NCBI GenBank assembly: GCA_001579985.1
Contig: LRSR01011639.1
Span: 1 to 30,047 of the forward strand
Direction: 5' to 3'
Source: Hypsibius dujardini
Taxonomy: Eukaryota; Tardigrada; Eutardigrada; Parachela; Hypsibiidae
Length of the DNA: 30,047 nt
A program made the position numbers and the translations under genes. This document shows positions 1 through 8,956 of this stretch, in pieces. Every line of letters starts with the position of its first letter. Position 1 is the stretch's first letter. The notes beneath the pieces are model-generated. The model saw nothing but the letters and a program-made list of their open reading frames with translations. It was not told the origin of the DNA and did no database searches.

Positions 1-2509
1 CGCCGTGGACGACGACTCGGACCAGTTTCTGCCGTTTGTTTATTTTCTATCGTTCAAGCTGGCTCCATGTCTCCAGGGTTTCATGGAGATTGACAGAAGC
101 ACTGGTGTGGTTTCGGTGGTGAAGCCATTGGACCGAGAGGAGACAGGAATGAACGAGACGTTGATTGTGGAGGTCTTTGTGATGGACAATGCGAAGCAAG
201 GCTTCAACCAATTGAACAGCAGTGTGTCCAAGGTAAGGACAGGGTGTATCTTCTAAACCGAAACGACGTGCAATGGAAAAGCTACCTTAAACAGAGCAAA
301 AAATATAACGAAACTTGGCTAAAATTGTAGTTGAAATTGTTTCGATGTTTGAACTGTCGAGTTACCGACTAAACTAATCACAGGTGGGAGAGACACAGGT
401 GTAGTAATTCAAAAACCAAATTACAGTTGGTCCTACAATTTTCTTAGGTGTTTTAATTGACGTTGACCAGCTTTGTTTCAGCTTTGTTTCAGCCATATCT
501 GCACATATCTGTGACCTACTTACTCAGCAGATCTTTCGGCTTATAGTTTGCATTGAAAATATCGGATGTCAACGACAACCCGCCCAAATTCTCGTCCCCC
601 GAAAACGGCTATTCCGTCGCAGTTCTTGAGAAGAACAATAAAGCAGGCTGGAAGCTGCCCTTCAAGGACCATCAGGTTAGGAGCTAAGATAACTAGCCTT
701 ATGTTGTCTTACTCCGGTCTCTAATTTGTTTTCGTCACTCTGAAATCAGGCCACCGACAGCGACCTTCCGGATGGCTGTGGCAAAATCTTCTACTCAGTC
801 AACCCAGCTGACGGTCCAGTGTCCGTTGACACAACCACCGCAGATATTACTCTCAAGGAGGCCTTGACGGCGGATGTTCAGTTCATGCTGATCGCAGATG
901 ATGGAACAATGCCGGGTTGCTCCATCGGTCGGTCTTCGGTCACGGTCCCTATGACAATCAAGTTCCTAGCTGAAGGACAATTATACACCATTACGGTAGA
1001 CCTCGAAAAGAACGACAACACCAATCGGCGAGAGGCCCTCGAAAAGATTGATCGGTTGGCATCGAAGCAATCTTTATTACTAACAATGCACGTAACAATT
1101 ATTTACTAGTACCCTTATTTCACAGGTTGTTAACCGCAATTGCCGATGAAAAAGGTTTCGATTACGGGTTCCATGGGGTTGAAGAAGTGACATCACGTGC
1201 TGCTACACCTCACGTGATCACGTTTGCCTTCTTGAACCGAACGACGAAAGAAGCCCTCGCTAAGGAAAAGATTTCAGGGTTGGTGTATAATTACATTACC
1301 GCATATTGTATATGAAAATATGATTTATCTGCTATTATGAAAACAGCATGAAAATTAATTTTGCATGTCTAGGATAATAGTTGAGCATGCGACGGAGTTG
1401 CGAGCTGTGGGAGTTATTAATGACGGAACGGCCCGGCCACCGGAAGAGTCATCTGATGGATACATTGTGGCCGTCGTGATATTGACGTTGCTGGCGGTAA
1501 CCTTCTTGTGTGCAGCAACCTTCCTATATGTGAAGACGCAACCGTATGTGAAAAATAGTAAACGCAGCTTGAATTGTAAAACTAGACATCGGGTCAATTT
1601 ATAAAACACAAAACCGTGTACCTTTTTGGAACTTATTCAGTTGATATGTTCCGGAAAATCACTGAACCAAAACATGTAAAAATTAAATAAAAGCACACCT
1701 GCTAGAAAATATTTAGGTAGATATTTACATTGTATTACAAGGTAACTTCTATGCCTTGGTTTAGAGGAACACGAGATATTTTTAACTAAGCCAAAGGAAA
1801 TTTAAATCACTTAGCGAAGTCTAGGTAACAAATCACTCACAACATGAATTGAGTAACGGTCAGAATACAAGTCATTTGGGAGCTCTTGGGTTGAACAAAG
1901 CCTTATGGTTGCAGGTCGATGAATCGTCCGGTAGTGGACTTGGCGCGCTGGAAGGATTTCTGGCGCCCAAAACCGAGGCGCCCAACACCGGACCGACCTA
2001 GACATCCTGTTAATGGTAAGCCCATTCAACTTGGATAATGAATGCACTATAAATGTTCATTTCTATCCTGTGTCTTTGTGACGTAGTCATCGAGGATCCT
2101 GTTAATGGTAAGCCCATTCAACTCGGATAATGTATACACTATAAATGTTCATTTCTATCCTGTGTCTTTGTGACGTAGTCATGGAGGAGGAGCTTCCGCC
2201 AGTACCACCAAACCCGATGTAAGCAAACATGAGAAATTCCTGCCCAACTATTTTTACAAGTCGCTCTTGTTTTTAGGCCTCAGCAGCCGCAACCCCAAGG
2301 ACCCGTAACGATATTCGGCGGGGACGTGAATGCGCTGATTCTAAAGTAACACGCCTGTTGTGTAATTTCACGATTGCCAGCTGATAAACTATTTAAAATT
2401 TGACCCTCTTAGGACGGAGTTTCCGCAACAGTACAACTACGATCTGGACGAAATTGTGAATGACCCCGTGTCAGATTCTCCCGTCAACAGTGACTACGAA
2501 GCAGACTGA
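1..2509 (+). CDS. Cadherin, 3' end: last EC repeats, transmembrane helix and cytoplasmic tail
   Basis: The gene starts upstream of the window. I read ten exons: 1-232, 547-675, 750-1054, 1126-1278, 1373-1543, 1915-2015, 2087-2107, 2179-2218, 2277-2345 and 2413-2509. All have GT/AG introns and consistent phases, giving 438 residues ending at TGA 2507-2509. Cadherin hallmarks are the EIDRSTGVVSV and LDRE motifs in exon 1, DVNDNPP in exon 2 and ATDSD at the start of exon 3. The segment encoded by 900-1460 has no clear EC motifs and may be a membrane-adjacent domain. A hydrophobic helix (YIVAVVILTLLAV..., about 1461-1532) is followed by a tail of roughly 110 residues, proline/glutamine-rich in the middle and acidic at its end. 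It should be a single-pass calcium-dependent adhesion protein. I cannot see a classic catenin-binding signature, so it is more likely a non-classical cadherin. The join from 1543 to 1915 rests on phase and splice signals alone. Confidence 0.85.
2004..2187 (+). repeat. 92-bp tandem duplication carrying an intron and both exon edges
   Basis: Copy 1 is 2004-2095 and copy 2 is 2096-2187. They differ at only a few positions (for example t/c at 2031/2123 and c/g at 2091/2183). Each unit holds the last 12 nt of an exon, a complete 71-bp intron and the first 9 nt of the next exon. Tandem copying therefore turned one intron into two (2016-2086 and 2108-2178) and made a new 21-nt exon (2087-2107). That exon is symmetric in phase (1-1) and adds seven residues to the cadherin tail. 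Confidence 0.9.
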
Positions 2510-3716
2510 TTGTTTGCCACAATTCCGAACGGGCATACTGTACGCACAACTTGTGGTACTGTTTTTTGCAAACTATTTTTCCCTTCCTTAGTCGTATAGT
2601 CGCATCGTAACTCTTGCCCCTTTCTACGAGATTGATTTAATTCTTCAATCGGCATACATTAATTTTCATTTCACCTCCTCAATATTCGCACCATTTTCGA
2701 TTATAATAATGTATTGGTATTCGAGAAAAGCCTCTCCATATTACGTCTTGATGGGGGGAATGTTTTTAAAGGACTAAGATCAGCAAACAGCCAAGCATGA
2801 AGTTTAAATTTTATGTCCAGTAATTAAGTTAAACAGCTCGCTGTTGCAAGTGCCGCGGAGGACCAATCTGACAAAACCCTGGCAGTACTTTCGGCCATAA
2901 TGTTTACAGATTCGGTAACAGAAATCTGAAGGCTTCCCAAGACGTCGAATTTCGGCCTAGTAATGAAAAGGATACTTCTCGAGCTTTGAACTAACGGATC
3001 TTCCGCAGAACAGTAATATATCCCAAATTTACATGTGTCCAGATCGCGTCAAGCCGCATATCCAGCAAAACAACAATTGTGTGGTTCTATTTAGTCCAGT
3101 AAGCAGGAAGAGTAAGATTAACTTCCGCACCCCTAAAGTATTTCTTTGACGCTACTTGAAGCGGAAGTGAAGAAGATAGTCCGAAAACCTCCAGTTGGGC
3201 CATGGGTACGTACCGGTATTCATTTCGCGTGAGGAAGCGAACGATCAGCGAGGCAAGATTCTTCGGTGATCTGAGCCGTTAGCGACAGTGCGGCTACGGA
3301 GGTTGACCTAGGCACGCACACAGAATTCCATCTTGCTGGTGTTGCTGGTCACGACGTTGTATATCCAGTTATCTGGGTACTACGTCACAAACCGTCTTTC
3401 TATTTTATTTCAAGCCAGTCTGCCTCATATCAAATCATTTCATTCATTGCAACGCCTTGCAAGTGCCAACATTTTCTCGGAATAAAAATCTCTAAACAGA
3501 ACGCAGTTGGACTGACAGTACTGTACATCTACGCATTCGACACTACATAGATGCAGTACGTGATACAAGGAAGTATTCAGTCAAAAATCCACGCCGGGGA
3601 GCAATCTTGCAGTTCGTGTTCGTGAAAGCTACGGTACCGGCTTGGCACTATTTTGCCGTTGTTTTCTCGAAGGTGTTACTCAATTATTCTAAGGCATTTC
3701 ACGGGATGATCCGTTG
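2510..3716. other. Intergenic region between convergent cadherin and HSP70 genes
   Basis: This stretch lies between the cadherin stop and the stop of the minus-strand HSP70. An AATAAA near 3481 could serve the plus-strand gene, and the complement of AATAAA at 3404-3409 could serve the minus-strand gene about 310 bp past its stop. I see no ORF with recognisable content. Confidence 0.5.
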
Positions 3717-5692
3717 TCACAATTGAATTTCAATATTCGCCTTATTCACATGGTTGCCGTCCTCCTTCACGTCCGCATGCAGCATTCCCCGGACGTCGTA
3801 GTTGAAGGTGACGGTGAAGGTCACCTCGCCCGCCTTGGCCTGGCGGATGTTGGTCAGGAGCAGCGTGGCCCACAGCTTATTCTGCGCAGCCACCTTCAAA
3901 TTTTCACCTTCATAGATTTTAAAGACTGCTGTTTTCTGATTATCCCTCGCGGTGCACAGCTCCTGCCGACGTTCCACTGGGTAGGGCGTGTCCTTCTTCA
4001 GCACCGCCAGGAGGCTCTTATCGTCCAGCTCGAGGCCCAACGTGCTGGATATGACATCTTCAACCTCCACCAAGCTATCCTCCTCCGACAGCGAGTGGGC
4101 AAAAACCGCCGCGCCGTAAGCAATCGCCTCGTCCGGGTTGATGTTCCGGAAGATCTGCTCCTCACTGAAATAATCCGCCAGCATGGCCTGGATCCGGAGC
4201 ATCTTGCTGCTACCGCCGACCAGCACTACCTAGGAGACCAAGTTAAAAGGGCCGACACAAATTTTGTTAGTTTAAAAAGTTAATTTATAGCTGGCGTTTA
4301 TCCTTAAAGTTGGCTAAAATGCATTAATGAGTCGGCGCGAAATGTGCGAATAAATCTGCAGGAGAAGATCAGAAATCCAGCAGACTTTTATCGGAAAATT
4401 TATGCATACGCTCGGCGTTTTTTTTTAGCTTAGTTTTGTACTTGAATTTTACAGCCAACTGTTCAATCTTCAATCAATATATTAATTTCGGATTACTAGG
4501 ACTTTCGGCATTTATGTTCAGAGAATTACTGGGAAAATGTCACGGCAAAGTCCCATATTTCGTGTGCAAATCTTCTTTAGGGTCCGAAAACTTTATTTAT
4601 TGGAAATTAATTTTGACTTCCCTTAGATAAAATGCTAAATAGGGTCAATGCAGGTCATCAAATATAAATATCCCTTACCTGATGGATGTCGCTCGGTTTC
4701 AAGCCCGCACTCCGTAGGGCTTCCTTCACCGGGATCAGGACCTTCGGGTACAGGTCGCTGCACAGGTTCTCAAACTCTTCCCGGGTCATTTCGGCCATCA
4801 TGGGCTTTCGGTTATGCAGACTCTTGATAGTAAAACGGGCTTTCTTCATAATGGGCGTGGACAGGGTCCGCTTCCCCTTCTCCGCCTCCCGTCTGACCTG
4901 TGTCATGGCTGAGGCATTCTTCGCCAAGCCCGACCCGTGCTCACGCTCAAAGTCCGCCACTAATTTCTCCATAATCCGTTGGTCGAAATCCTCCCCACCG
5001 AGCTGCGTGTTGCCCTGAGTGGTCAACACTTTAAAAACGTTATCACCCTGCGCTTTCAGAATGGTGACGTCGAGAGTCCCGCCGCCAAAGTCGAAGACCA
5101 AGATCGTGGCACGTTCGCCACCCTTTGCCCGGTTCTCCATCCCGTAAGCCACCGCGGCGGCGGTCGGTTCGTTGATCACTCCGATTACCTTCAGACCAGC
5201 TTTTTCCCCTGCCACTTGGGTGGCCTTTTTCTGCCCGGCTGAAAAGTTGGCGGGCACGGTGATGACCGCCCGTTTCACCGGCGTGCTGAGAAAATCCTCA
5301 GCAACCCTTTTGAGAGCTTTTAAGATTTCAGCGCTGATGTCTTCCGGGCTGAAGATGTGAAGTTCTCCGTCGTATGTCAGCTGGATGGACGGTTTGCCGG
5401 CCATGTTGACGACCTCAAATGGCCAACGACTCCGGTTCAGGGCGACCTCCGGCTCATCGAAGCGTCGGCCGATGATGCGTTTAATGGCGAAAACGGTGTT
5501 GTTCGGGTTGGCTGAAGCGTTGTCTTTAGCCTCGTGGCCGGCGATGAAGGTGTCATTTTCGTAGGTAACGTAACTCGGGATGGTCGTGGTGCCAAATGCA
5601 TTGGGGATGGCCACCGCCTTGCCGTTCCGAAAGACGGCGGCACAGCTATAGGTTGTGCCGAGGTCGATGCCAATCACCACGTCGTCTGGCAT
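3717..5692 (-). CDS. Lidless cytosolic-type HSP70, two exons, 508 aa
   Basis: Exon 1 is 5692-4679 and exon 2 is 4229-3717 on the minus strand, with a 449-bp GT/AG intron in phase 0 between IHQ and VVLVGG. The ATG at 5690-5692 (A at -3) is chosen because it places IGIDLGTTYS near residue 10; the frame stays open upstream but without an ATG. The nucleotide-binding domain is complete: phosphate-1 GIDLGTTYS, the lysine in AIKRIIGR, EPTAAAVAYG, VFDFGGGTLDV and VLVGGSSKM. A beta substrate-binding domain follows, including the segment VFKIYEGEN. The protein stops where the helical lid should begin, against about 640 residues for canonical HSP70, and has no EEVD. The interdomain linker reads LVEVEDV (residues 391-397) instead of DLLLLDV. 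It is probably an ATP-dependent chaperone-like protein of the cytosol with altered client handling; HSPA14/Ssz-type proteins are also lidless, but here the ATPase motifs are canonical. It is closest by eye to the gene at 17173-20789. Confidence 0.9.
4230..4678 (-). other. Intron of the HSP70 gene
   Basis: AT-rich intron with a minus-strand donor GTAAGG just below 4679 and an acceptor CTCCTAG just above 4229. I see no coding content or repeat in it. Confidence 0.85.
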
Positions 5693-7017
5693 TGTGCTGT
5701 TCCTGTGGTTAACGGAAGCCGGGTTCAAACCGCTCAAACCTCGAGATACGAAGATCGATTAACGTTGAAAGAGGGTGGCCAACAAAGTCGCAAATTTTCA
5801 GCGAATATGGAGCTCACCCTGCAATAGCACGCCTGTTTCGATGTGACACGTTGCAGTACTTCTCGTGCTCATTGAGGGGACATGTTTGAGAATAAATTAC
5901 TGATAACTTTCCCCATGATAACGCCACAGTCATCTGTGAAAATCTCTTTTAGATAATGAGAGTTTGCACAGCCTACCTACAGTAAAAATGATGGAGTGCC
6001 GGATGATTGCAAAGCTGGACAACAACCAAGGCGCCGAAATATGGTCCAAAGTCATATCTCTATCTAGCCCAACTTCTGCATAGATAGCAAGGGGAACAAT
6101 AACTGAAGCAGAGGGGGCGACTGGCCAACAGTAGGTTCTTATGAAGCCTACTTGTGTTAAACGCCCTAGGATTTTGCCTATTCATTCCGGAATCTGATGC
6201 CGTGTCACTTTTTAGTTTTGTTCCCACCAAATAGTCATGCTAATACAAATCATCCCAAGATTATTTCCACTCAGAGGCTGATTGGATTTTTTTCAGGAGG
6301 GGCTGCAGTTTTGGGGGTGAGGTGCAGTTTCATTTCAAAAAACTAATACAAATTCTAACGACGCAAGCCAACTAAATTGAAATTGCGGGGAGTGCAATTC
6401 CAGATTTTTCTAATTATCGCTGGTGAAAAAAAGGCAAATTTTACAATTCTGGCAGTTTTCAAATTAGTAAATAATAGAAAAATTGCCGCTCCGCAACCTC
6501 TTAAATTAGTTGAGGTGGGGCAACTGCCTCATTTCACCCCTTCCGTTACGTCACTGTAAATCCCACTAAAAGGAAGGAGCGAATTCGCTCCTTCCTTTTA
6601 GTGGGATTTACAAGTACAAGAAGGGCCAAGTCTACTAATACTGAAGAGTGCAAACTAGTTTTAATGTTGCAACAAAAGAATGCCGAAATATGTCATTTTG
6701 TATTCATGATGCACAAGTATGGTACATGTACACCGCAATTCAACCCGTTTTGAGGTAGCTAAATAAATAGCATGGATTTCCACAAATCCATGCGCAGCAT
6801 TATTGATTGCCTCACGGCTGCATGTATGTATGTATTACTGGAGTCTAAGCAGCCGCAGCAGTTGACTCATAATGTTGATAATTGTTGCCCCCATCACATT
6901 ACAAGAAAACAAGAAACATTTAGTCCCAAATAGTCCCAAATTATTAGTTTTAGTTTTGAAATTGCCACACGGCCTTAACTAACGATCAGGCACTCGTGCT
7001 AAGGGTTAAAAATTAGA
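5693..7017. other. Intergenic region upstream of the minus-strand HSP70, with a perfect palindrome
   Basis: This holds the promoter side of the HSP70 at 3717-5692 and the 3' side of the gene at 7018-8385. By eye I find no convincing heat-shock element (repeated nGAAn units) near 5692. The only clear structure is the palindrome at 6555-6612. The stretch 6280-6550 is rich in homopolymer runs and looks like old repeat sequence, but I cannot classify it. Confidence 0.45.
6555..6612. repeat. 58-bp perfect palindrome with no spacer
   Basis: Left arm 6555-6583 begins tgtaaatcccactaaaagg. Right arm 6584-6612 is its exact reverse complement, with centre gcgaattcgc. Symmetry breaks immediately outside both ends. 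The absence of any mismatch or spacer suggests a recent origin. It could be two terminal inverted repeats joined after loss of an element's interior, or a foldback element. Confidence 0.9.
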
Positions 7018-8385
7018 TTATATGTCGGTTGATTGGGATGGAGGCCCAGGAGCTTGTCTCTTAACCGCCGGAAGATTGGGCTCACTATCACTTATTTCCT
7101 TCTTCACTGTGTCCAAAACCGGGGCAGTTGTTTCGTCTCCATCCGTGAATTTCGTCCACATTTGGTTAGTCTGCTGAGTAGCACTCAGTCCGGCAAAATG
7201 ATCGGCTCCAAGCAGAGCAGCTCCCATTGCAGTCACTGTGTCCGCGATCGCTCCCACACGTTCTTCATACAACCCGGAATAGGCCCATTTGATCAAATTT
7301 CGGAGCAGTGGAACACGCGATCCTCTTCCTATTAGGAAAACTTTGTCCTCGTTTATGGGCAAGTTGGGGTCCTCATCACGCTTTCCCAATCTACACTTGT
7401 CGAGGTAACGGAGAAGGTTTATGGCCGTCGATCCACACAACTCTTCATACTCGGCCTGAGTTATTCGTAGGCTAAAGTGCTTTCCTGGACTGAGAGACTG
7501 GACATTCATCACGTGGAATTTTGCGTGGGACAGGGCGACCTTTGTATCCTCACAGGCCAGCCGGAGACGGTGCATTGCACGTTCGTTGAGCGACACTTCC
7601 TGACCGTGTTGACCGCGAAACAGCTGCACACAGTGGTTCATCAGAATTCGGTCGAACGTATGTCCCCCAAACGCGGAGTTGCTTTTAAATACGAGAGGTG
7701 TTTTGACAGTTGAATCGCAGAACGTCACGTGCGTTGCTCTGTAGCCAATGTCAATCAGCATGCATGGTCGAACTGCAAAGGAAGAGTCTCGCGTGAAGTT
7801 AGAGGCTATGCCCCTCAGACTGGCCTCTTCGGCGCTGACAACGTGGCAGCCTGTGAAACCTGCGTTTTGGGCTGCTAATTGGAGGCTTTCCGTACCCTCC
7901 GCGGTGATCATTCCCTGCGTGAGAGCGAGAACACAACGAGTGACGGGTCTTCCGTCTGTCAGCTCTTCGGCGGCTCCCTTCATGACCTTGAGAAATTCGG
8001 CAATCACGCTGTCAATCGTAGACCAATCCTCCTTGTCCGTGTCATCGATTGTCCGAAACTGCAGCTTACCCTGGTCATCCTCGCGGAAATGCAGTCGTGC
8101 GAATGACGCCTCCGCGAAGTTGCGTGCATCTTTCAATGTCCGACCTAAGAAGGCCATTGGATAAAAAAGGCATTTTTTCTCCTCCTCCACCGACCGGCTT
8201 CGGGCTTCCTCCCCGGTGACGTTATCGGGGGCGTCACGGATGAAGTACGCAAGAATGGGATCGGCCCGCTCCGGCAGCGGTTTTAGAGCGCCATCTTGAT
8301 GGAGGATGCCGCAAACCTTTGAGGTCCCAAAGTCGATTCCCAATATCGGTTCGCCAAGGCTTTCGGCTGAAACTTGTGCGCACAT
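7018..8385 (-). CDS. Divergent HSP70-like protein, ATPase domain only, predicted catalytically inactive
   Basis: Single exon of 455 aa from ATG 8383-8385 (A at -3) to TAA 7018-7020. The frame continues 15 codons upstream without an ATG, so a 5' exon is possible. The actin/HSP70 fold is recognisable from GIDFGTSKVCG (residues 16-26), an FLGRTLKD segment, EEASLRGIA in place of EPTAAALAYG, LIDIGYRATHV in place of IFDLGGGTFDV, and VFLIGRGSRVP in place of VVLVGGSTRIP. The first catalytic Asp is kept. The Lys of the canonical AKRLIGR aligns with Met, the GGGT loop is YRA plus substitutions, and the Asp two residues on is His. No substrate-binding domain follows; the tail is about 60 polar residues with a VKKE sumoylation-like motif. 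It probably acts as a pseudo-ATPase or binding module. It is divergent to the HSP70 at 8957, 571 bp away. Its intact frame argues against a pseudogene despite the lost motifs. Confidence 0.8.
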   Translation of the reverse strand: MCAQVSAESLGEPILGIDFGTSKVCGILHQDGALKPLPERADPILAYFIRDAPDNVTGEEARSRSVEEEKKCLFYPMAFLGRTLKDARNFAEASFARLHFREDDQGKLQFRTIDDTDKEDWSTIDSVIAEFLKVMKGAAEELTDGRPVTRCVLALTQGMITAEGTESLQLAAQNAGFTGCHVVSAEEASLRGIASNFTRDSSFAVRPCMLIDIGYRATHVTFCDSTVKTPLVFKSNSAFGGHTFDRILMNHCVQLFRGQHGQEVSLNERAMHRLRLACEDTKVALSHAKFHVMNVQSLSPGKHFSLRITQAEYEELCGSTAINLLRYLDKCRLGKRDEDPNLPINEDKVFLIGRGSRVPLLRNLIKWAYSGLYEERVGAIADTVTAMGAALLGADHFAGLSATQQTNQMWTKFTDGDETTAPVLDTVKKEISDSEPNLPAVKRQAPGPPSQSTDI

Positions 8386-8956
8386 TCTAGCTAGGTCTGT
8401 CTCAGCTTCAGGGATTAATTGACGTTTCACTCAGAAGAACCGAATCTGCACGAGAAGTTGAATAATTTAAGGCAAGATAAAATTCCACCATAAGTTGAAA
8501 ATTACGGCCCAACTTATTTAAACGAAAGGATTTCAAATTGTTTCGGAAGCCTTAGCGTGAACAGTGTGACTTCAGACCCTACAGAGAGCCAGAGTGAAAA
8601 GTCTTGCGTGTTAGACCAGGGCTCGTCCTCGCTGATTACTGCAAAATGTGGCCAACAGACAATGGAGGAGATTGACTATGCAAAGGTTCAAGTTCAGCTA
8701 TTTCCGATTTGTTTTATCCGTTCCGATGAGCTCGCACACATCGCTCGACACGTTCGTGCAAATTCGAGCACCGTCAGCCCTCTGCCTGCACAGCAAAGCC
8801 GGAGGAAGTCCAGACTAGTGGAATATTAATGTGAAATATCTCGCAAAATAAGCTGCTAAAATTTCTATCCATCCTTGCCGCCCGTCACTCATTTTTGCAT
8901 TCATTTTTAGCGTGTTTAATTTTCCTGTTTTAGAGCCCTCATCCCCTCATCGACAA
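8386..8956. other. Shared upstream region of two head-to-head HSP70-family genes
   Basis: This is the 571-bp gap between the ATG of the minus-strand pseudo-HSP70 and the ATG of the plus-strand HSP70. It must carry promoter sequence for both if no 5' exons exist. An open stretch at 8557-8829 lacks an ATG start and resembles nothing known to me. AG-ending pyrimidine tracts at about 8908 and 8933 could be acceptors of a 5' UTR intron of the plus-strand gene. Confidence 0.4.

Noticed and set aside
1365-1604. Ending the cadherin at the stop at 1602-1604 after the transmembrane helix
   Set aside because: A strong GTATGT donor at 1544 and in-phase downstream exons with typical acidic, proline-rich tail sequence make splicing to 1915 more likely, though a short isoform is possible.
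3714-4283. A 189-codon open stretch on the plus strand
   Set aside because: It lies antisense to the second exon of the minus-strand HSP70; its openness follows from the GC-rich codon use of that exon.
5693-5737. A 15-codon N-terminal extension of the HSP70 at 3717-5692
   Set aside because: The frame is open but begins with TTG; the family start and a good context fit ATG 5690-5692.
6555-6612. The palindrome as a transcription terminator
   Set aside because: This is eukaryotic DNA and the palindrome has no loop; a mobile-element origin fits better.
8386-8430. N-terminal extension of the divergent HSP70-like gene
   Set aside because: It begins with GTG. A 5' exon spliced near 8430 remains possible but cannot be shown.
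8557-8829. A 90-codon open stretch upstream of the intronless HSP70
   Set aside because: It starts at GTG, has no ATG near its start, and shows no recognisable motif or splice link to the HSP70.
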